Assembly (NCBI RefSeq): GCF_900078705.1
Contig: NZ_FKIF01000001.1
Location: 186,001-250,000 of the forward strand
Direction of reading: 5' to 3'
Source of the DNA: Bordetella ansorpii
GTDB taxonomy: Bacteria; Pseudomonadota; Gammaproteobacteria; Burkholderiales; Burkholderiaceae_B
DNA length: 64,000 nt
A program made the translations under genes and the position numbers. Under the pieces are notes generated by a model that was given only the letters and a program-made list of their open reading frames with translations, was not told the DNA's origin and did not search any database. Below, piece by piece: positions 52,152 through 61,175 of the stretch; positions within the stretch are counted from its first letter, which is position 1; each line of letters starts with the position of its first letter.

Positions 52152-53381
52152 TCATCCTTGGACAGAGACGGAAGGCACGCCGGACGTGGCCAGCACGCCC
52201 CGCGAAAACAGGGATTCGATCTCGGCGGCGCCGTAGCCGCACTCCGCAAGGACTTCGCGATTGTGCTGGCCCAGCATGGGCGCGGCCCGGTCGGGGGCCG
52301 ACGCATCCCAGCCATGCGCGGGCCCGGGCGCAAAGCCAGGCAGGCGCATCCTGCCGGCCAGCGGATGGTCGACCCAACTGTCGATGCCGCTGGCGGCATA
52401 GGCTTGCGATCGCACGACGTCCTCGTAATCGGCAACGGGCGCGCACAGGATGTCCTGTTCGCACAGCCTGTCCACCCAATGGCGGGAGCCGTGCCGGCGG
52501 AACAACGGCGTCAGGCATTGCCGCAGCGCCTCGCGGTTCGCCACGCGGTCCGCATTGCCTGCGAAGCGTGGATCGCACTCCAGTTCCGCCGCGCCCAGTG
52601 CCGCGCACAGGGCGCTCCAGCGCTTGGGGTGATAGGCTGCGACCATGATCCAGCCATCGCGCGTTTCGAATGCTTCGTTGGGCGCGGCATATGGGGCGGC
52701 GCTGCCGGTGCGGCGCGGCGCGGTGCCCGAGGCGAAATACGAGGCATACCCGATCTGCTGCAGCATCAGGGTGGCGTTGTAAAGGCTGATGTCCAGATGC
52801 TGGCCCTGGCCGCAGCGCTGCGCCTGGCCCCGTGCCGCCAGGATGGCGATCGCCGCGAGATAGCCGGTAACCATGTCGGCCACTGGCGTGGCCACCTTGA
52901 CGGGCTCGCCGCCCGCAACGCCAAGCGTGCTCATCAGGCCGCTGGCCGCCTGCACGATGCCATCCACGCCCGGTCGCTCGCGCAGGGGGCCGGATTGCCC
53001 ATAGGCCGAGATCGAGCAGTAGACCAGCGCGCGGTGATCGGCGCACAGGGTCGCGTAATCCAGCCCCAGCCCTTGCATGACGCCCGGCCGGAAGTTTTCC
53101 ACGACGACGTCCGCGCCCTGGATCAGACGGCGGGCGGCCTCGCACCCCTGCGCGGATTTCAGGTCCAGCGCCACGCCCCGCTTGTTGCGGTTGACGCTCA
53201 GGTACACCGCGCTTTCGCCGGACAGCCACGGCGGCCCGATCTGCCGTCCCAGTTCACCGGCGGGCGGCTCGATCTTGATCACGTCCGCGCCCATGTCGGC
53301 CAGCATCATGGTGCACACGGGCCCCGCAAGCACGTGCGAGAAATCCACCACCCGCAGGCCCTGCAAGCTGCACTTGAGCAT
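52152..53381 (-). CDS. Family III CoA-transferase, third copy
   Basis: 409 residues with the family start LRVVDFSHVLAGPVCTMMLADMGADVIKIEPP (spread over 9-40), NRNKRGVALDL and GPLRERPGVDGIVQAASG. The catalytic Asp lies in VATPVADMVTGYLA. It is more distant from the two copies at 28365 and 30494 than they are from each other. It forms an operon with the crotonase gene; the LysR gene immediately upstream on the same strand, separated by 149 bp, probably controls it. GGAGG-type AGGAGGGGGAT precedes the ATG. Confidence 0.92.
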   Translation of the reverse strand: MLKCSLQGLRVVDFSHVLAGPVCTMMLADMGADVIKIEPPAGELGRQIGPPWLSGESAVYLSVNRNKRGVALDLKSAQGCEAARRLIQGADVVVENFRPGVMQGLGLDYATLCADHRALVYCSISAYGQSGPLRERPGVDGIVQAASGLMSTLGVAGGEPVKVATPVADMVTGYLAAIAILAARGQAQRCGQGQHLDISLYNATLMLQQIGYASYFASGTAPRRTGSAAPYAAPNEAFETRDGWIMVAAYHPKRWSALCAALGAAELECDPRFAGNADRVANREALRQCLTPLFRRHGSRHWVDRLCEQDILCAPVADYEDVVRSQAYAASGIDSWVDHPLAGRMRLPGFAPGPAHGWDASAPDRAAPMLGQHNREVLAECGYGAAEIESLFSRGVLATSGVPSVSVQG

Positions 53382-53530
53382 ATCCCCCTCCTGAAGGCCC
53401 GCGGCGAGATCGACGGCCGAGAGCGCGATTGATGCAGGCAGGATAGGCAGCGGCCCCCAGGGCCGGCAAACGACTTTATGGGCGCCGGGCTTTGACTTTT
53501 TGTTAAAAGGTTGCCGGACGTCCGGACGGA

Positions 53531-54415
53531 TCAGGCTATGGCCAGCTCGGCCAGCCAGTCACGAAATGCGCGCAGCGCGGCGGACGCCGCCTTGCCCGTC
53601 GGCCAGGCGAAGTAGTAGGTGTATTCCTCGAGATCCAACGCCGGGGACAGGGGCGCCAACAAGGTCCCGTCGGCCAGTTCTTTCTCGATCAGGGCTTTTT
53701 GCGCGATGGCCACGCCATGCCCTTCGATGGCCGCCTGGTACGCCAGCAGCGAGGTCTCGTACTTCATCCCCTGCATGGGATCGACGCCACGCACGGCCGC
53801 GGCGCGCAGCCAAAGATCCCAGTCGCCGGGACGCGCCATCGAATGCAGCAGGGTCTTGGCGGCCAACTGCTTCCTGTTCCTCAGGCCAAGCACGGGCGCC
53901 GCGACGGGAATCAGCTCGTTGCGCACCAACCGCAGCTTGTGCATGCCGGGCCAACGGCCATCGCCCAACTGGATTCCCGCATCGATGTCCTCGCGCTGGA
54001 AATCCAGCGGCAAAAACGACGTCATGACCTGCACGTCGATGTTCCTGTGCAGTTTGTGGAAACCCGCCAGGCGCGGGATCAGCCAGCGCACGGCAAAGGT
54101 GGCGGGCGACCGGATGCGCAAGGTCTGCCGTCCCCGGTTGCCGGCCGTGACCGCCAGGGTGGCTTCGCGCAAAGCGGTGAACAGGGGAATCAGGTCGGAC
54201 AGGTAGCGCGCGCCCGCCGGCGTCAGTTCCAGGCCGCCGCGAACACGCAGGAACAGCGCCGTGCCCAGGTGGCTTTCCAATGCACGAACCTGCCGGCTGA
54301 CGGCGGCGGGCGTGACGCACAGCTCATCCGCCGCGCGCGAGATACTGAGCAGCCTGCCCGTGGCTTCGAACGCACGGGCAGGGTTGAGCGGAGGAAGCGG
54401 ATCGCGGCGGGCCAT
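53531..54415 (-). CDS. LysR-family regulator (GcvA-like)
   Basis: 294 residues. The HTH is about 6-62 (LNPARAFEATGRLLSISRAA, then VTPAAVSRQVRALESHLG), and RVRGGLELTPAGARYL is the GcvA-like wing. The C-terminal half is a substrate-binding domain. It lies upstream of and on the same strand as the CoA transferase/crotonase/Bug genes. The AT-rich TTGACTTTTTGTTAAAA in the gap at 53492-53508 could be part of the promoter. Confidence 0.88.
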   Translation of the reverse strand: MARRDPLPPLNPARAFEATGRLLSISRAADELCVTPAAVSRQVRALESHLGTALFLRVRGGLELTPAGARYLSDLIPLFTALREATLAVTAGNRGRQTLRIRSPATFAVRWLIPRLAGFHKLHRNIDVQVMTSFLPLDFQREDIDAGIQLGDGRWPGMHKLRLVRNELIPVAAPVLGLRNRKQLAAKTLLHSMARPGDWDLWLRAAAVRGVDPMQGMKYETSLLAYQAAIEGHGVAIAQKALIEKELADGTLLAPLSPALDLEEYTYYFAWPTGKAASAALRAFRDWLAELAIA

Positions 54416-54465
54416 GTGGGGCGGAATCGGGCACAGGCGGCCAAAGTACTACAGGCGCCTTCCTG

Positions 54466-55290
54466 CTACCAGCCCGGCCGGCGCGTCTCGATGTCCAGCA
54501 CCAGCGTCGGATTGAATCCGTCCTGCTCGCCTTTCCACTCATAGCCCAGCGGATTGGCGACGACGCGGCAGCCTTGCTGCACATAATCGAAGGCGCAGTG
54601 CAGATGGCCATGGATCCAGAGATCGGCCTTGGGCAGCAAGGCATCCAGGCTGTTGCAGAAACCCGCGGTGCCTGGTGTCAGGCCGTAGCGCGGATCCGCG
54701 CTGGACAGGGTCGGCGCGAAATGCGTCACGGCCACCGTCGGACCGTCGAAATCCGTGTCCAGCGCCGTCTTCAGCCACGCCTGGCACACCAGGGCCTGTT
54801 CCTTCAGGGCATCGGCCAGGAACGGCTGCCCGCCACGCGTGGTACCGGCCTTCTCCAGATAGAAGTTGGCGGCCCGGAAAGCCTTCTCGCGCTTGATCCG
54901 GACCTGGTCCTGCGTGTCGCGCGCCTGAACCAGCGCGTCGAAATCGGCCCACAGGGTGGTGCCGAGCAGGCGCACGCCATCGATGACCAGGCTTTCGCGC
55001 TCCAGCCACTGTATGCCCAACGACTCGCACAGATTGCGCAGCCGGTCGTGCGCCGCGTCGAAATCCTGGTGGTCGTACTCGTGATTGCCCGGCAGATAGA
55101 CCACGGGCACCGGCCACCTGTCCTTGGGAGAAAACTGGCGCAAGCCGAATCCCTCGGGAAACGGCCTGCCATCCGGGCGGCAGGTGCCGATGTCTCCCGC
55201 CAGGATCAGCAGGTCGGCGTCGGCCGCGGCCATCGGCATGAAATCGGCGTTGGTTTCGAGGTGCAGGTCGGAAAGCAGCTGGATCTTCAT
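54466..55290 (-). CDS. Metallophosphoesterase (calcineurin-like)
   Basis: 274-residue cytosolic metallophosphatase. The five metal/active-site motifs are in order: D8-L-H10 (LSDLHLE), GD in ILAGDIG (Asp33), GNHEYD, HFAPT and GHLHCAFDY. The family covers phosphomonoesterases and phosphodiesterases, so the substrate is not predictable. No signal peptide. It appears monocistronic. Confidence 0.9.
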   Translation of the reverse strand: MKIQLLSDLHLETNADFMPMAAADADLLILAGDIGTCRPDGRPFPEGFGLRQFSPKDRWPVPVVYLPGNHEYDHQDFDAAHDRLRNLCESLGIQWLERESLVIDGVRLLGTTLWADFDALVQARDTQDQVRIKREKAFRAANFYLEKAGTTRGGQPFLADALKEQALVCQAWLKTALDTDFDGPTVAVTHFAPTLSSADPRYGLTPGTAGFCNSLDALLPKADLWIHGHLHCAFDYVQQGCRVVANPLGYEWKGEQDGFNPTLVLDIETRRPGW

Positions 55291-55363
55291 CCGGCTAGAT
55301 TACCGCTGCCGCAAGACAAGCGGGTCCACGCAGCGGCATTGCGCCGGAGAACCTCACGAGGGT

Positions 55364-56053
55364 TCAGCCGCTGTTCGCCACCCGGGCAGACACCTCGCGC
55401 CGCTGACGGATCATCCCATCCGCCTTCTGGCGCACCTGCTCGACCAGCGCGGGATCGGCCACGCGCGGATGGCCGCTCTGGAACGGCGGCGCGGGATCGT
55501 ATTCCAGCATCAGTTGCAGCGCTTGCGCGGCCTGTTCGCCTCGCAGCGCCGCCAGCACGGTGAAGGCGAAATCCAGGCCCGACGTGACGCCTGCCCCGGT
55601 GATGCGGTCGCCATCCACCACCACCCGGTCCGGCACGATCTCGACGCCGAACAGCGCCAGTTGATCGATGGACAGCCAGTGGGACGTGGCCTTGCGTCCT
55701 TGCAGCAACCCCGCCGCGGCCAGCAGCAGCGAGCCGGTGCACACCGACGTGACCAGTTCCGCGCCCAGCGCCTGGTCGCGCAGGAACCGCAGCACCTCGG
55801 CATCTTCCATCAAGGGCGTCTGCCCCGGTCCGCCCGGCACCACGATCACGTCGTATTGCGGCGCGTCGGCGAAGGTCCGGTCCGGCAGGATGCGCAATCC
55901 CGTGTCCCCCCGGACGGGATCGAGGTCTTTCCAGACCAGTTCCGCCTGACAATCCGGCGCGCGCGCCAGTACTTCGAAGGGCCCCAGGATGTCCAGCGAG
56001 GTCATCATGGGGAAGACAAGCATGCCGATGCGGGTTCTGGGTGCGGTATCCAT
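55364..56053 (-). CDS. DJ-1/PfpI family protein (isonitrile hydratase-like)
   Basis: 229-residue class I glutamine amidotransferase-like protein. The nucleophile elbow is Cys105 in SVCTGSLLLAAAGLL, with the GGPG motif at about 74-77 (VVPGGPGQTP) and the SIDQLALFGVEIV segment typical of the InhA/isonitrile hydratase branch. The ATG of MDTAPRTRIGML is taken as start; the upstream frame is open but has no family similarity. It is divergent from a Bug gene that is followed by an AraC regulator with its own DJ-1 domain. Confidence 0.87.
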   Translation of the reverse strand: MDTAPRTRIGMLVFPMMTSLDILGPFEVLARAPDCQAELVWKDLDPVRGDTGLRILPDRTFADAPQYDVIVVPGGPGQTPLMEDAEVLRFLRDQALGAELVTSVCTGSLLLAAAGLLQGRKATSHWLSIDQLALFGVEIVPDRVVVDGDRITGAGVTSGLDFAFTVLAALRGEQAAQALQLMLEYDPAPPFQSGHPRVADPALVEQVRQKADGMIRQRREVSARVANSG

Positions 56054-56239
56054 GCCTGTACTTTGCGCCGGAAGCCCTTCCGCCGCCGGACAAAGTGCGG
56101 GTATTTCCGGACATGCCAACCGCGTGTTTTCCCTGCGATGTCCGAAAACAGGCCGCTTACGTCCGGTGCCGCGAATGCTGCCGCGCAACACTGGGCGCCA
56201 AGGGGAACCGCATTCAGCGGTCGAAAACAAGGATCGATC

Positions 56240-57214
56240 ATGAACCACAGAAGGAAACTCCTGCAGACGCTGGCCGGCCTGGCGTTGCTGCCGCCGGGAC
56301 TGACGATGGCCCAGGGCAATCAACCTGGCGTGGTGAGGCTGCTGGTAGGCTTTCCGCCCGGCGCCACCGGTGACCGCATCGCCCGCGTGGTGGCGCCCGT
56401 ATTGGCCGCGAGCCTGCAATCCAACGTCGTCGTGGAGAACAAGTCCGGCGCGGGCGGACAACTGGCGGTCAGCTACGCGCAGGCGGGGCCGGCCGACGGC
56501 AGTGTACTGCTGCAGACCATCGGATCGTCCATGGTCATCTACCCGCACACCTACCGCAACCTGCCCTACGATCCCTTCCGGGACTTCGTCCCGATCGGCA
56601 CCGTCGCCACCGCGCCGATCGCCTTCGTCTGCGCGCCCACCGTGCCGGCCAAGACCCTGAAGGAAGCGGTCGAGCTGATCCGGAAGAATCCCAAGCTGGG
56701 CTTCTATGGCACCCCGGCATCGGGCAGCGCCTTCCATTTCTCGGGCGTACTGCTGCAACGCGCGCTGGGCAGCGACTTCAGCCAGGTGGCGTATCGTGGA
56801 TCGGCCCCGGCGCTGGCGGACGTGCTGTCCGGACAGGTGCCATTCGCGTTCCTGGCGCCCAGTGATATTCTGGATCACCATCGTGCGGGCAAGCTGCGCA
56901 TCCTGGCAGTGACGGGCACCCGGCGCGCCTCGCAACTGCCCGACGTGCCTGTCTTTCCCGAGGAAGGATTCAAGGATCTGGTCAGCCAGGAATGGTTCTC
57001 CTATTTTCTGACGCACAACGCCAGCGCCGAGACCATCGCGCGCTACCGTGCCGCCGTGCAGCAGGCCGTGAACGACGAGCGTGTCCGGGCGCCCCTGCTG
57101 GCCGCCGGGCTGGAGATCGGCGACGGCAATCCGGACACTCTGGCCGACACCATGAAGAGGGAATATGCGCAGTGGAAGCAAGTCGTCGATGACATCGGCT
57201 TCGTCGCGAACTGA
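56240..57214 (+). CDS. Bug-family solute-binding protein
   Basis: 324-residue receptor. Signal peptide with an RRK start (NHRRKLLQTLAGLALLPPGL, cleavage near MAQG); a Tat route is possible but the twin-Arg context is incomplete. The mature part has VVRLLVGFPPGATGDRIAR, VVVENKSGAGGQLA and LPDVPVFPEEG, the most divergent Bug protein of this window. AAGGA lies 6 nt before the ATG. Its 3' end overlaps the AraC-type gene, so both are co-transcribed, and it is divergent from the DJ-1 gene. Confidence 0.9.
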   Translation: MNHRRKLLQTLAGLALLPPGLTMAQGNQPGVVRLLVGFPPGATGDRIARVVAPVLAASLQSNVVVENKSGAGGQLAVSYAQAGPADGSVLLQTIGSSMVIYPHTYRNLPYDPFRDFVPIGTVATAPIAFVCAPTVPAKTLKEAVELIRKNPKLGFYGTPASGSAFHFSGVLLQRALGSDFSQVAYRGSAPALADVLSGQVPFAFLAPSDILDHHRAGKLRILAVTGTRRASQLPDVPVFPEEGFKDLVSQEWFSYFLTHNASAETIARYRAAVQQAVNDERVRAPLLAAGLEIGDGNPDTLADTMKREYAQWKQVVDDIGFVAN

Positions 57215-58205
57215 CGCGATCCCGCCCGCTGCCTTGCGCAGGGGGACGCACGAGATCGGCATCGTGGTGTTCGATGACGTGCTGCTGCTGGACGCCACCG
57301 GCCCGGCCGACGTCTTCAGCCGCGCGAACCACCATCTGCGCCACGAGAACGAGCCCGACCGCTACCGCATCACGGCGCTGTCCACGTTCGGCGGCGAGAT
57401 CACCACGTCGTCCAGCCTGCGCCTGCAGACCGCCGCCCTGCCCTCGCCCGACATCTGTGCATTCGACACCTTGATCATTGCCGGCGGCCCGGGCGTGATG
57501 AACGCCCGGCACGACCTGCAGCTGAGAAACTGGCTGCTGGCGGTCGAGCCGCGTGTACGCCGCGTGGGCTCCGTATGCACCGGCGCCTACGTGCTGGCCG
57601 AGTCCGGCCTGCTGGCGGGCAAGGCCGCAACCACCCACTGGGGGCATATCGAGCGCTTCGCCCAACAGTATCCGGCCGTGCGCGTGGATACCGATGCCCT
57701 GATCACGCGTCAGCAGAAGCTCTTCACCGCCGCGGGCGCCTCGGCCGGCATCGACCTGGCCCTGAGCCTGGTGGACGAGGATTTCGGCCGCGGGCTGGCG
57801 CTGGAGATCGCCCGCGAACTGGTGGTCTTCCGGGTGCGCGCGCCTGGCCAGGGCCAGCAGAGCATGGCGCTGGCCGCTTATGGCGGATCGTCGGACAGGC
57901 TCAAGCGCGCCACGGACTTCATCCTCGCGCGCCTGGAACACGGCGTCACCGTCGAAGACGTCGCTGAGCACGTCTGCGTGGGCTCGCGGCAGTTGTCGCG
58001 CATCTTCAAGGAAGCGCTGGGCCTGTCGCCGAGCCAGTACATCCGCGCCGCGCAGGTGGACCTGGCCCGCGAACTGCTGTCCGGCACCGATCAGTCGCTG
58101 GACAAGATCGCGTTGCGTTGCGGCTTCTCCGGCAGGCAGCAGATGGCGCGGGCGTTCGAGCGCCGGTTGGGCGTGGCGCCGATGGCCGTGAGGGATGGGG
58201 GATGA
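57165..58205 (+). CDS. AraC-family regulator with N-terminal DJ-1/PfpI domain (GlxA-like)
   Basis: 346 residues: an amidotransferase-like DJ-1 domain (about 30-220) with GGPG and SVCTGAYVLAESGLLAGKAATTHW, then a double AraC helix-turn-helix (about 245-340; LEHGVTVEDVAEHVCVGSRQLSRIFKEAL and SLDKIALRCGFSGRQQMARAFERRLG). Family members such as GlxA/FtrA sense small metabolites. The start overlaps the Bug gene by 50 bp and has AGAGGGA close upstream; an ATG eight codons later is an alternative. It probably controls the divergent DJ-1 gene and the Bug gene. Confidence 0.88.
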   Translation: MRSGSKSSMTSASSRTDAIPPAALRRGTHEIGIVVFDDVLLLDATGPADVFSRANHHLRHENEPDRYRITALSTFGGEITTSSSLRLQTAALPSPDICAFDTLIIAGGPGVMNARHDLQLRNWLLAVEPRVRRVGSVCTGAYVLAESGLLAGKAATTHWGHIERFAQQYPAVRVDTDALITRQQKLFTAAGASAGIDLALSLVDEDFGRGLALEIARELVVFRVRAPGQGQQSMALAAYGGSSDRLKRATDFILARLEHGVTVEDVAEHVCVGSRQLSRIFKEALGLSPSQYIRAAQVDLARELLSGTDQSLDKIALRCGFSGRQQMARAFERRLGVAPMAVRDGG

Positions 58206-58269
58206 TCGGCGGGGCGAGCATCCCCAGCACGAACCACTGCATGCCGGGTCTCTTTAGCGTTAGCCGGCC

Positions 58270-58998
58270 CTAGATGCCGCGCTGATTGACGCGTTGCGAG
58301 AGCGCTTGCGCCGATTCCTTGCGCTCGCTGTACCTGTCCACGAGATAGGGCGAAACGTCTCTGGTCAACACAGTGAACTTGACCAGCTCCTCCATGACAT
58401 CGACGATTCGGTCGTAGTAGGCCGAAGGCTTCATCCGGCCTGCGTCATCGAATTCCTGCCAAGCCTTGGCCACGGACGACTGGTTCGGAATGGTCAGCAT
58501 GCGCATCCATCGGCCCAGCACCCGCATTTGATTGACGGCGTTGAACGACTGGGAGCCTCCGCAGACCTGCATGATTGCCAGCGTCTTGCCCTGCGTGGGC
58601 CGCACGGCCCCCATCGACAAGGGTATCCAGTCGATCTGGGACTTCAGCACGCTCGACATTGCACCGTGCCGCTCGGGCGAGCTCCACACCATTCCTTCCG
58701 CCCACTGAACCAGGTCGCGCAGCTCGACCACCTTGGGATGGTCATCCGTCGCGCCGTCGGGAAGCGGAAGGTCCCGCGGGCTGAACATTCGAGTCTGCGC
58801 GCCCAACGCTCGCAGAATACGAGCCGCCTCTTCAGCCGCCAGACGGCTGAAGGAGCGTTCCCGCAGAGACCCGTACAGCAACAGGATTCGCGGAGGATGG
58901 GTCGAACGTTCGCCCGGAAAGAGACGCGCGGCATCCCATGACTCGAAATGGCTGCGGTCCAGGTTGCCCAGGTCTTCAATTGCCGACACGGCGGCCAT
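58270..58998 (-). CDS. arsH: ArsH, NADPH-dependent FMN reductase
   Basis: 242-residue flavoprotein. Landmarks are [23 protein letters not shown] for FMN phosphate binding and the ArsH signature [23 protein letters not shown], followed by [19 protein letters not shown]. ArsH oxidises trivalent organoarsenicals. The start is uncertain: this ATG overlaps arsC by 23 bp; an earlier ATG (59022) directly abuts the AAGGAGG and is less likely. Last gene of the ars operon. Confidence 0.92.
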   Translation of the reverse strand: MAAVSAIEDLGNLDRSHFESWDAARLFPGERSTHPPRILLLYGSLRERSFSRLAAEEAARILRALGAQTRMFSPRDLPLPDGATDDHPKVVELRDLVQWAEGMVWSSPERHGAMSSVLKSQIDWIPLSMGAVRPTQGKTLAIMQVCGGSQSFNAVNQMRVLGRWMRMLTIPNQSSVAKAWQEFDDAGRMKPSAYYDRIVDVMEELVKFTVLTRDVSPYLVDRYSERKESAQALSQRVNQRGI

Positions 58999-59404
58999 CC
59001 CTGTCGATAACGACTTCGCCATCCTCCTTGCTGAACGGGCCTTGCTGCGGATTGGGCAGGATATCAAGCACCAATTCCGAGGGGCGGCACAGCCTGGTCG
59101 CCAACGGCGTCACGACAATAGGACGATTGATCAGGATGGGATGCTCGAGCATGAAACCGATCAGTTGCTCGTCCGTCCATTCAGGATCGTCCAACTTCAG
59201 GTCGTCGTACGGCGTGCCTTTGCGTCGAAGCACGTCGCGGACCGAGAGGCCGGATGCAGCGATAAGGCGTTCGAGCGTTGGACGGTCCGGAGGTGTCTTC
59301 AGGTATTCGATGACCTCGGGCTCTTCGCCCGAATTCCGAATCATCGCCAGGACGTTGCGAGAGGTCCCGCAGGCGGGATTGTGATAGATGGTGATGTGGC
59401 TCAT
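58976..59404 (-). CDS. arsC: Arsenate reductase, glutaredoxin-dependent
   Basis: 142-residue arsenate reductase. The active-site Cys12 is in [10 protein letters not shown]; Arg residues that bind arsenate appear in [21 protein letters not shown] and [14 protein letters not shown]. It converts arsenate to arsenite with glutathione and glutaredoxin, supplying ArsB. It follows arsB by 30 bp and overlaps arsH. Confidence 0.96.
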   Translation of the reverse strand: MSHITIYHNPACGTSRNVLAMIRNSGEEPEVIEYLKTPPDRPTLERLIAASGLSVRDVLRRKGTPYDDLKLDDPEWTDEQLIGFMLEHPILINRPIVVTPLATRLCRPSELVLDILPNPQQGPFSKEDGEVVIDRDGRRVGN

Positions 59405-59434
59405 TTCCAGTCTCCGCGATGGGTGCAGAAAGGC

Positions 59435-60721
59435 TTAGACGAAGGTCAGGCGCAGCGCCAATGCCGCGAGCGTGGCCAAGAGGACGGGAACAGTCAGGAC
59501 AATGCCGACCCTGAAGTAATAGCCCCAGGAAATCGTGGTTTCTTTGCGAGACAACACATGCAGCCACAGCAGCGTGGCCAGGCTGCCGATGGGGGTGATC
59601 TTCGGGCCGAGGTCGCAGCCGATGACGTTCGCATAGACCATCGCATCCCTGACCACCCCAGTGGCGGAGGACTGGTCTATGGACAGTGCCCCGATGAGCA
59701 CGGTAGGCATGTTGTTCATGACGGATGACAGGCCGGCAGCCAGGATGCCCGTGCCCAACGCAGCGCCCCAGACCCCGCCCTGCGCGACCCAATTGAGCAA
59801 TTCCGCGATGTAGCCGGTCAGCCCGGCATTGCGCAGCCCGTAAACGACCAGGTACATGCCCAGGGAGAAGACGACAATCTGCCAAGGCGCGCCTTTCAGC
59901 ACTTTTCGGGTCTGGATGGCCGTGCCACGAGAGGCCACCATTAAAAGAATCAAGGCCCCCACCGTCGCGACGGCGCTGACTGGCACACCGATAGGCTCCA
60001 AGGCAAAGAAGCCCACCAGCAGCAGAATCAGCACCGCCCAACCCGCCTTGAAGGTCCGGGCGTCGCGGATGGCCGCCGTCGGCGTACTCAGCCGCGCGAG
60101 GTCGTAGGTAGCGGGGATATCCCGGCGAAAAAACAGGTAGAGAATAGCCAGGCTGGCCGCCACCGACACGACGTTCACCGGCATCATCACCGATGCGTAT
60201 CGCGTGAAGCCTATATCGAAGAAGTCAGCGGAGACAATGTTGACCAGATTGGACACGACCAGAGGCAGGCTCGCGGTGTCTGCGATGAACCCTGCCGCCA
60301 TCACGAAGGCCAGCGTTGCCGCGGGCGAGAGGCCCAGGGCCAGCAGGACGGCCATCACGATGGGCGTCAAGATGAGTGCGGCGCCGTCGTTTGCGAAAAG
60401 CGCGGCGACTGCGGCCCCCAGAAGAACCAGGAGCGAGAAGAGTCTTGGCCCGCTGCCCCCACCCCACCGCGCAAAATGCAGCGCAGCCCATTCGAAGAAG
60501 CCCGCCTCGTCCAGAAGAAGGCTGATGATGATGACCGCAACGAAGGTCGTGGTGGCGTTCCAGACAATGTCCCAGACGACAGGGATGTCCGCCATCTGGA
60601 CGACGCCCAGGCACAGCGCGATGACGGCCCCCAACGTTGCCGTCCAGCCAATGCCAAGTCCCCGCGGTTGCCAGATCACAAAGACCAGGGTCAGGACGAA
60701 TATCGATACGGCCGTAAGCAT
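59435..60721 (-). CDS. arsB: Arsenite efflux permease ArsB
   Basis: 428-residue inner-membrane protein with about 12 helices, of the ArsB/NhaD superfamily. Landmarks are [51 protein letters not shown] and, late, [17 protein letters not shown] with [21 protein letters not shown]. It expels arsenite or antimonite using the membrane potential. It follows arsR by 63 bp. The codon choice seems less GC-biased at third positions than in the catabolic genes. Confidence 0.95.
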   Translation of the reverse strand: MLTAVSIFVLTLVFVIWQPRGLGIGWTATLGAVIALCLGVVQMADIPVVWDIVWNATTTFVAVIIISLLLDEAGFFEWAALHFARWGGGSGPRLFSLLVLLGAAVAALFANDGAALILTPIVMAVLLALGLSPAATLAFVMAAGFIADTASLPLVVSNLVNIVSADFFDIGFTRYASVMMPVNVVSVAASLAILYLFFRRDIPATYDLARLSTPTAAIRDARTFKAGWAVLILLLVGFFALEPIGVPVSAVATVGALILLMVASRGTAIQTRKVLKGAPWQIVVFSLGMYLVVYGLRNAGLTGYIAELLNWVAQGGVWGAALGTGILAAGLSSVMNNMPTVLIGALSIDQSSATGVVRDAMVYANVIGCDLGPKITPIGSLATLLWLHVLSRKETTISWGYYFRVGIVLTVPVLLATLAALALRLTFV

Positions 60722-60784
60722 TTTTCCAACTTGAGGAGGGTGAGGCGCCCCGTGTTGGGGCCAGGGCCAGGGCTTGAATCCAGG

Positions 60785-61105
60785 TCAGCACTTACATGAC
60801 GCTGTGCTTACCGCGCACTCCGCTCCCTGGCAGCAGTTTTCAGTCAGGTATCTCAGCAGACCATCCATGCGCTCGAAGGCTGCCCGATAGACAAGGTGGC
60901 GGCTCGCGCGCTCCTGGGTAACGAGCCCCGCGCGAGTCAGTTCTTTGAGATGAAACGACAAGGTCGGCGCAGGCGTTTGCAGGCCCTCGCTCATCACGCC
61001 CGGCGTAAGGCCTTCCTGCCCAGCGACAACGAGCGCACGGAACACGCGCAGCCGCAGAGGGTGCGCCAGCGCGCTCAGGGAATCGACGATCTCTATTTCG
61101 TTCAT
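60785..61105 (-). CDS. arsR: ArsR-family metalloregulator
   Basis: 106-residue ArsR/SmtB repressor with winged HTH (LSALAHPLRLRVFRALV, then TPAPTLSFHLKELTRAGLV). It lacks the classic ELCVCDL cysteine motif in the recognition helix; instead the C-terminus is Cys-rich (ENCCQGAECAVSTASCKC), the arrangement of C-terminal-site ArsR proteins such as those of Acidithiobacillus and Corynebacterium. An ATG three codons upstream is equally possible. Release by arsenite should derepress arsB-arsC-arsH. Confidence 0.93.
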   Translation of the reverse strand: MNEIEIVDSLSALAHPLRLRVFRALVVAGQEGLTPGVMSEGLQTPAPTLSFHLKELTRAGLVTQERASRHLVYRAAFERMDGLLRYLTENCCQGAECAVSTASCKC

Positions 61106-61112
61106 GGCGCAC

Positions 61113-61133
61113 ATTCTATGATATTTCTAGAAT
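61113..61133. promoter_or_regulatory. ars operon promoter/operator region
   Basis: ATTCTA, 9 nt, TAGAAT: an exact 6-bp inverted repeat in a strongly AT-rich stretch directly before arsR. The position fits an ArsR operator overlapping the start of translation, with autoregulation of the whole operon. I cannot place the -10 and -35 hexamers with confidence. Confidence 0.5.
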
Positions 61134-61175
61134 TATGAAAATAATGGGCTCCAAGATTGCCGGGATCCCAAACGG

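Noticed and set aside
53514-53525. CCGGACGTCCGG palindrome
   Set aside because: It is 12 bp of GC-rich symmetry just past the lysR stop, without a second copy or suitable distance to a promoter.
56054-56239. ACTTTG...CAAAGT pairing in the DJ-1/Bug divergent region
   Set aside because: The arms are short and more than 20 nt apart, with mismatches beyond the hexamer; not convincing as an operator.
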